A DNA stretch of 32,662 bases from Deltaproteobacteria bacterium (GTDB lineage Bacteria; Desulfobacterota; Syntrophia; Syntrophales; UBA5619). Of this stretch, positions 32,555 through 32,662 are shown piece by piece; position 1 is the first letter of the stretch, and every line of letters begins with the position of its first letter. The position numbers and the translations under genes are program-made. Location: assembly GCA_021372415.1 (NCBI GenBank), contig JAJFUM010000124.1:1-32662 (forward strand), in the 5' to 3' direction. The notes beneath the pieces were generated by a model. It saw only the letters and a list, made by a program, of their open reading frames with translations, made no database searches and was not told where the DNA came from.

Positions 32555-32662
32555 TTAATATTCACCGAGATCCGGACGCTTTCGCCCTAAGAGCTGCAAA
32601 AGCAGAGGGGAACCCAGGATGATGAGCGAAACCAGCAGAAAGCTTAGCGCAATGGGATGAGT
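32555..32662 (-). CDS. C-terminus of an integral membrane protein (5' end outside window)
   Basis: The last 35 codons of a leftward gene. They encode one hydrophobic segment (ALSFLLVSLIILGSPLLLQLL) followed by a charged cytoplasmic-type tail GRKRPDLGEY and TAA at 32557-32555. It lies 83 bp upstream of the aldolase ATG on the same strand, so it is probably the preceding operon gene. A transporter or permease is likely from the context, but the fragment is too short to name a family. Confidence 0.6.
   Translation of the reverse strand, partial: THPIALSFLLVSLIILGSPLLLQLLGRKRPDLGEY

Noticed and set aside
1..32662. CRISPR array, prophage or known defence system
   Set aside because: No regularly spaced repeats, cas, phage structural or toxin-antitoxin genes were found on either strand.

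Overview
The window looks like a chromosome segment of a GC-rich, Gram-negative anaerobe of the Desulfobacterota (former Deltaproteobacteria), possibly near Syntrophus/Smithella or Geobacter. The reasons are the gene order yceD-rpmF-fab-rpiB-glyA-comEB-nrdR-rib-nusB, an outer-membrane LPS lipoprotein (LptE) behind leuS, and a lipoprotein-type outer-membrane efflux factor. This placement is inferred from gene order and protein style; no database search was possible.

Layout. (1) 1-5121, leftward: a TetR-type regulator followed by a tripartite MacAB-type export operon (outer-membrane factor, periplasmic adaptor, ABC ATPase, ABC permease cut by the window edge). Every junction is a 4-bp ATGA overlap, and a palindrome lies in the promoter. 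(2) About 5150-10240: an AT-richer accessory patch with a scrap of an IS3-like orfA, a decayed IS110-family transposase with a structured 3' non-coding tail, an HSL-type esterase, an IS481-like N-terminal scrap, and a two-gene unit for four-carbon sugar-acid catabolism (DUF1537-type kinase and class II aldolase-fold decarboxylase). (3) 10241-11936: gltX and tRNA-Glu(CTC), leftward, closed by an intrinsic terminator. A 20-bp perfect inverted repeat sits in the gltX leader. (4) 12230-28722: a long rightward block of core genes for ribosome and fatty-acid synthesis (yceD, rpmF, fabD, fabG, acpP, fabF), carbon and one-carbon metabolism (rpiB, glyA), nucleotide metabolism (comEB, nrdR), riboflavin (ribE, ribBA, ribH), nusB, an isolated peptidase M17 N-terminal-like protein, K+ uptake (trkA, trkH), leuS and lptE. 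(5) 28730-32662, leftward: rpsT, then a second AT-richer accessory unit with an MFS carboxylate-type transporter, a TIM-barrel sugar isomerase/epimerase, a hairpin-rich 300-bp spacer, a class II (zinc) aldolase and the C-terminus of a membrane protein.

How the parts fit. The core block couples growth functions: translation (L32, LeuRS, NusB, S20), membrane lipid (FAS II) and flavin cofactors. Several genes common at these positions in related genomes are absent: plsX and fabH between rpmF and fabD, ribD between nrdR and ribE, and holA after lptE. The two accessory patches on either side carry complementary parts of sugar-acid metabolism (kinase and decarboxylase on the left; isomerase, aldolase and transporters on the right) and may act together.

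I did not find a CRISPR array, a prophage or a clear new defence system. The best candidates for something undescribed are the structured non-coding tracts (6332-6477, 11886-11936, 31344-31536) and the divergent aldolase/isomerase operon.
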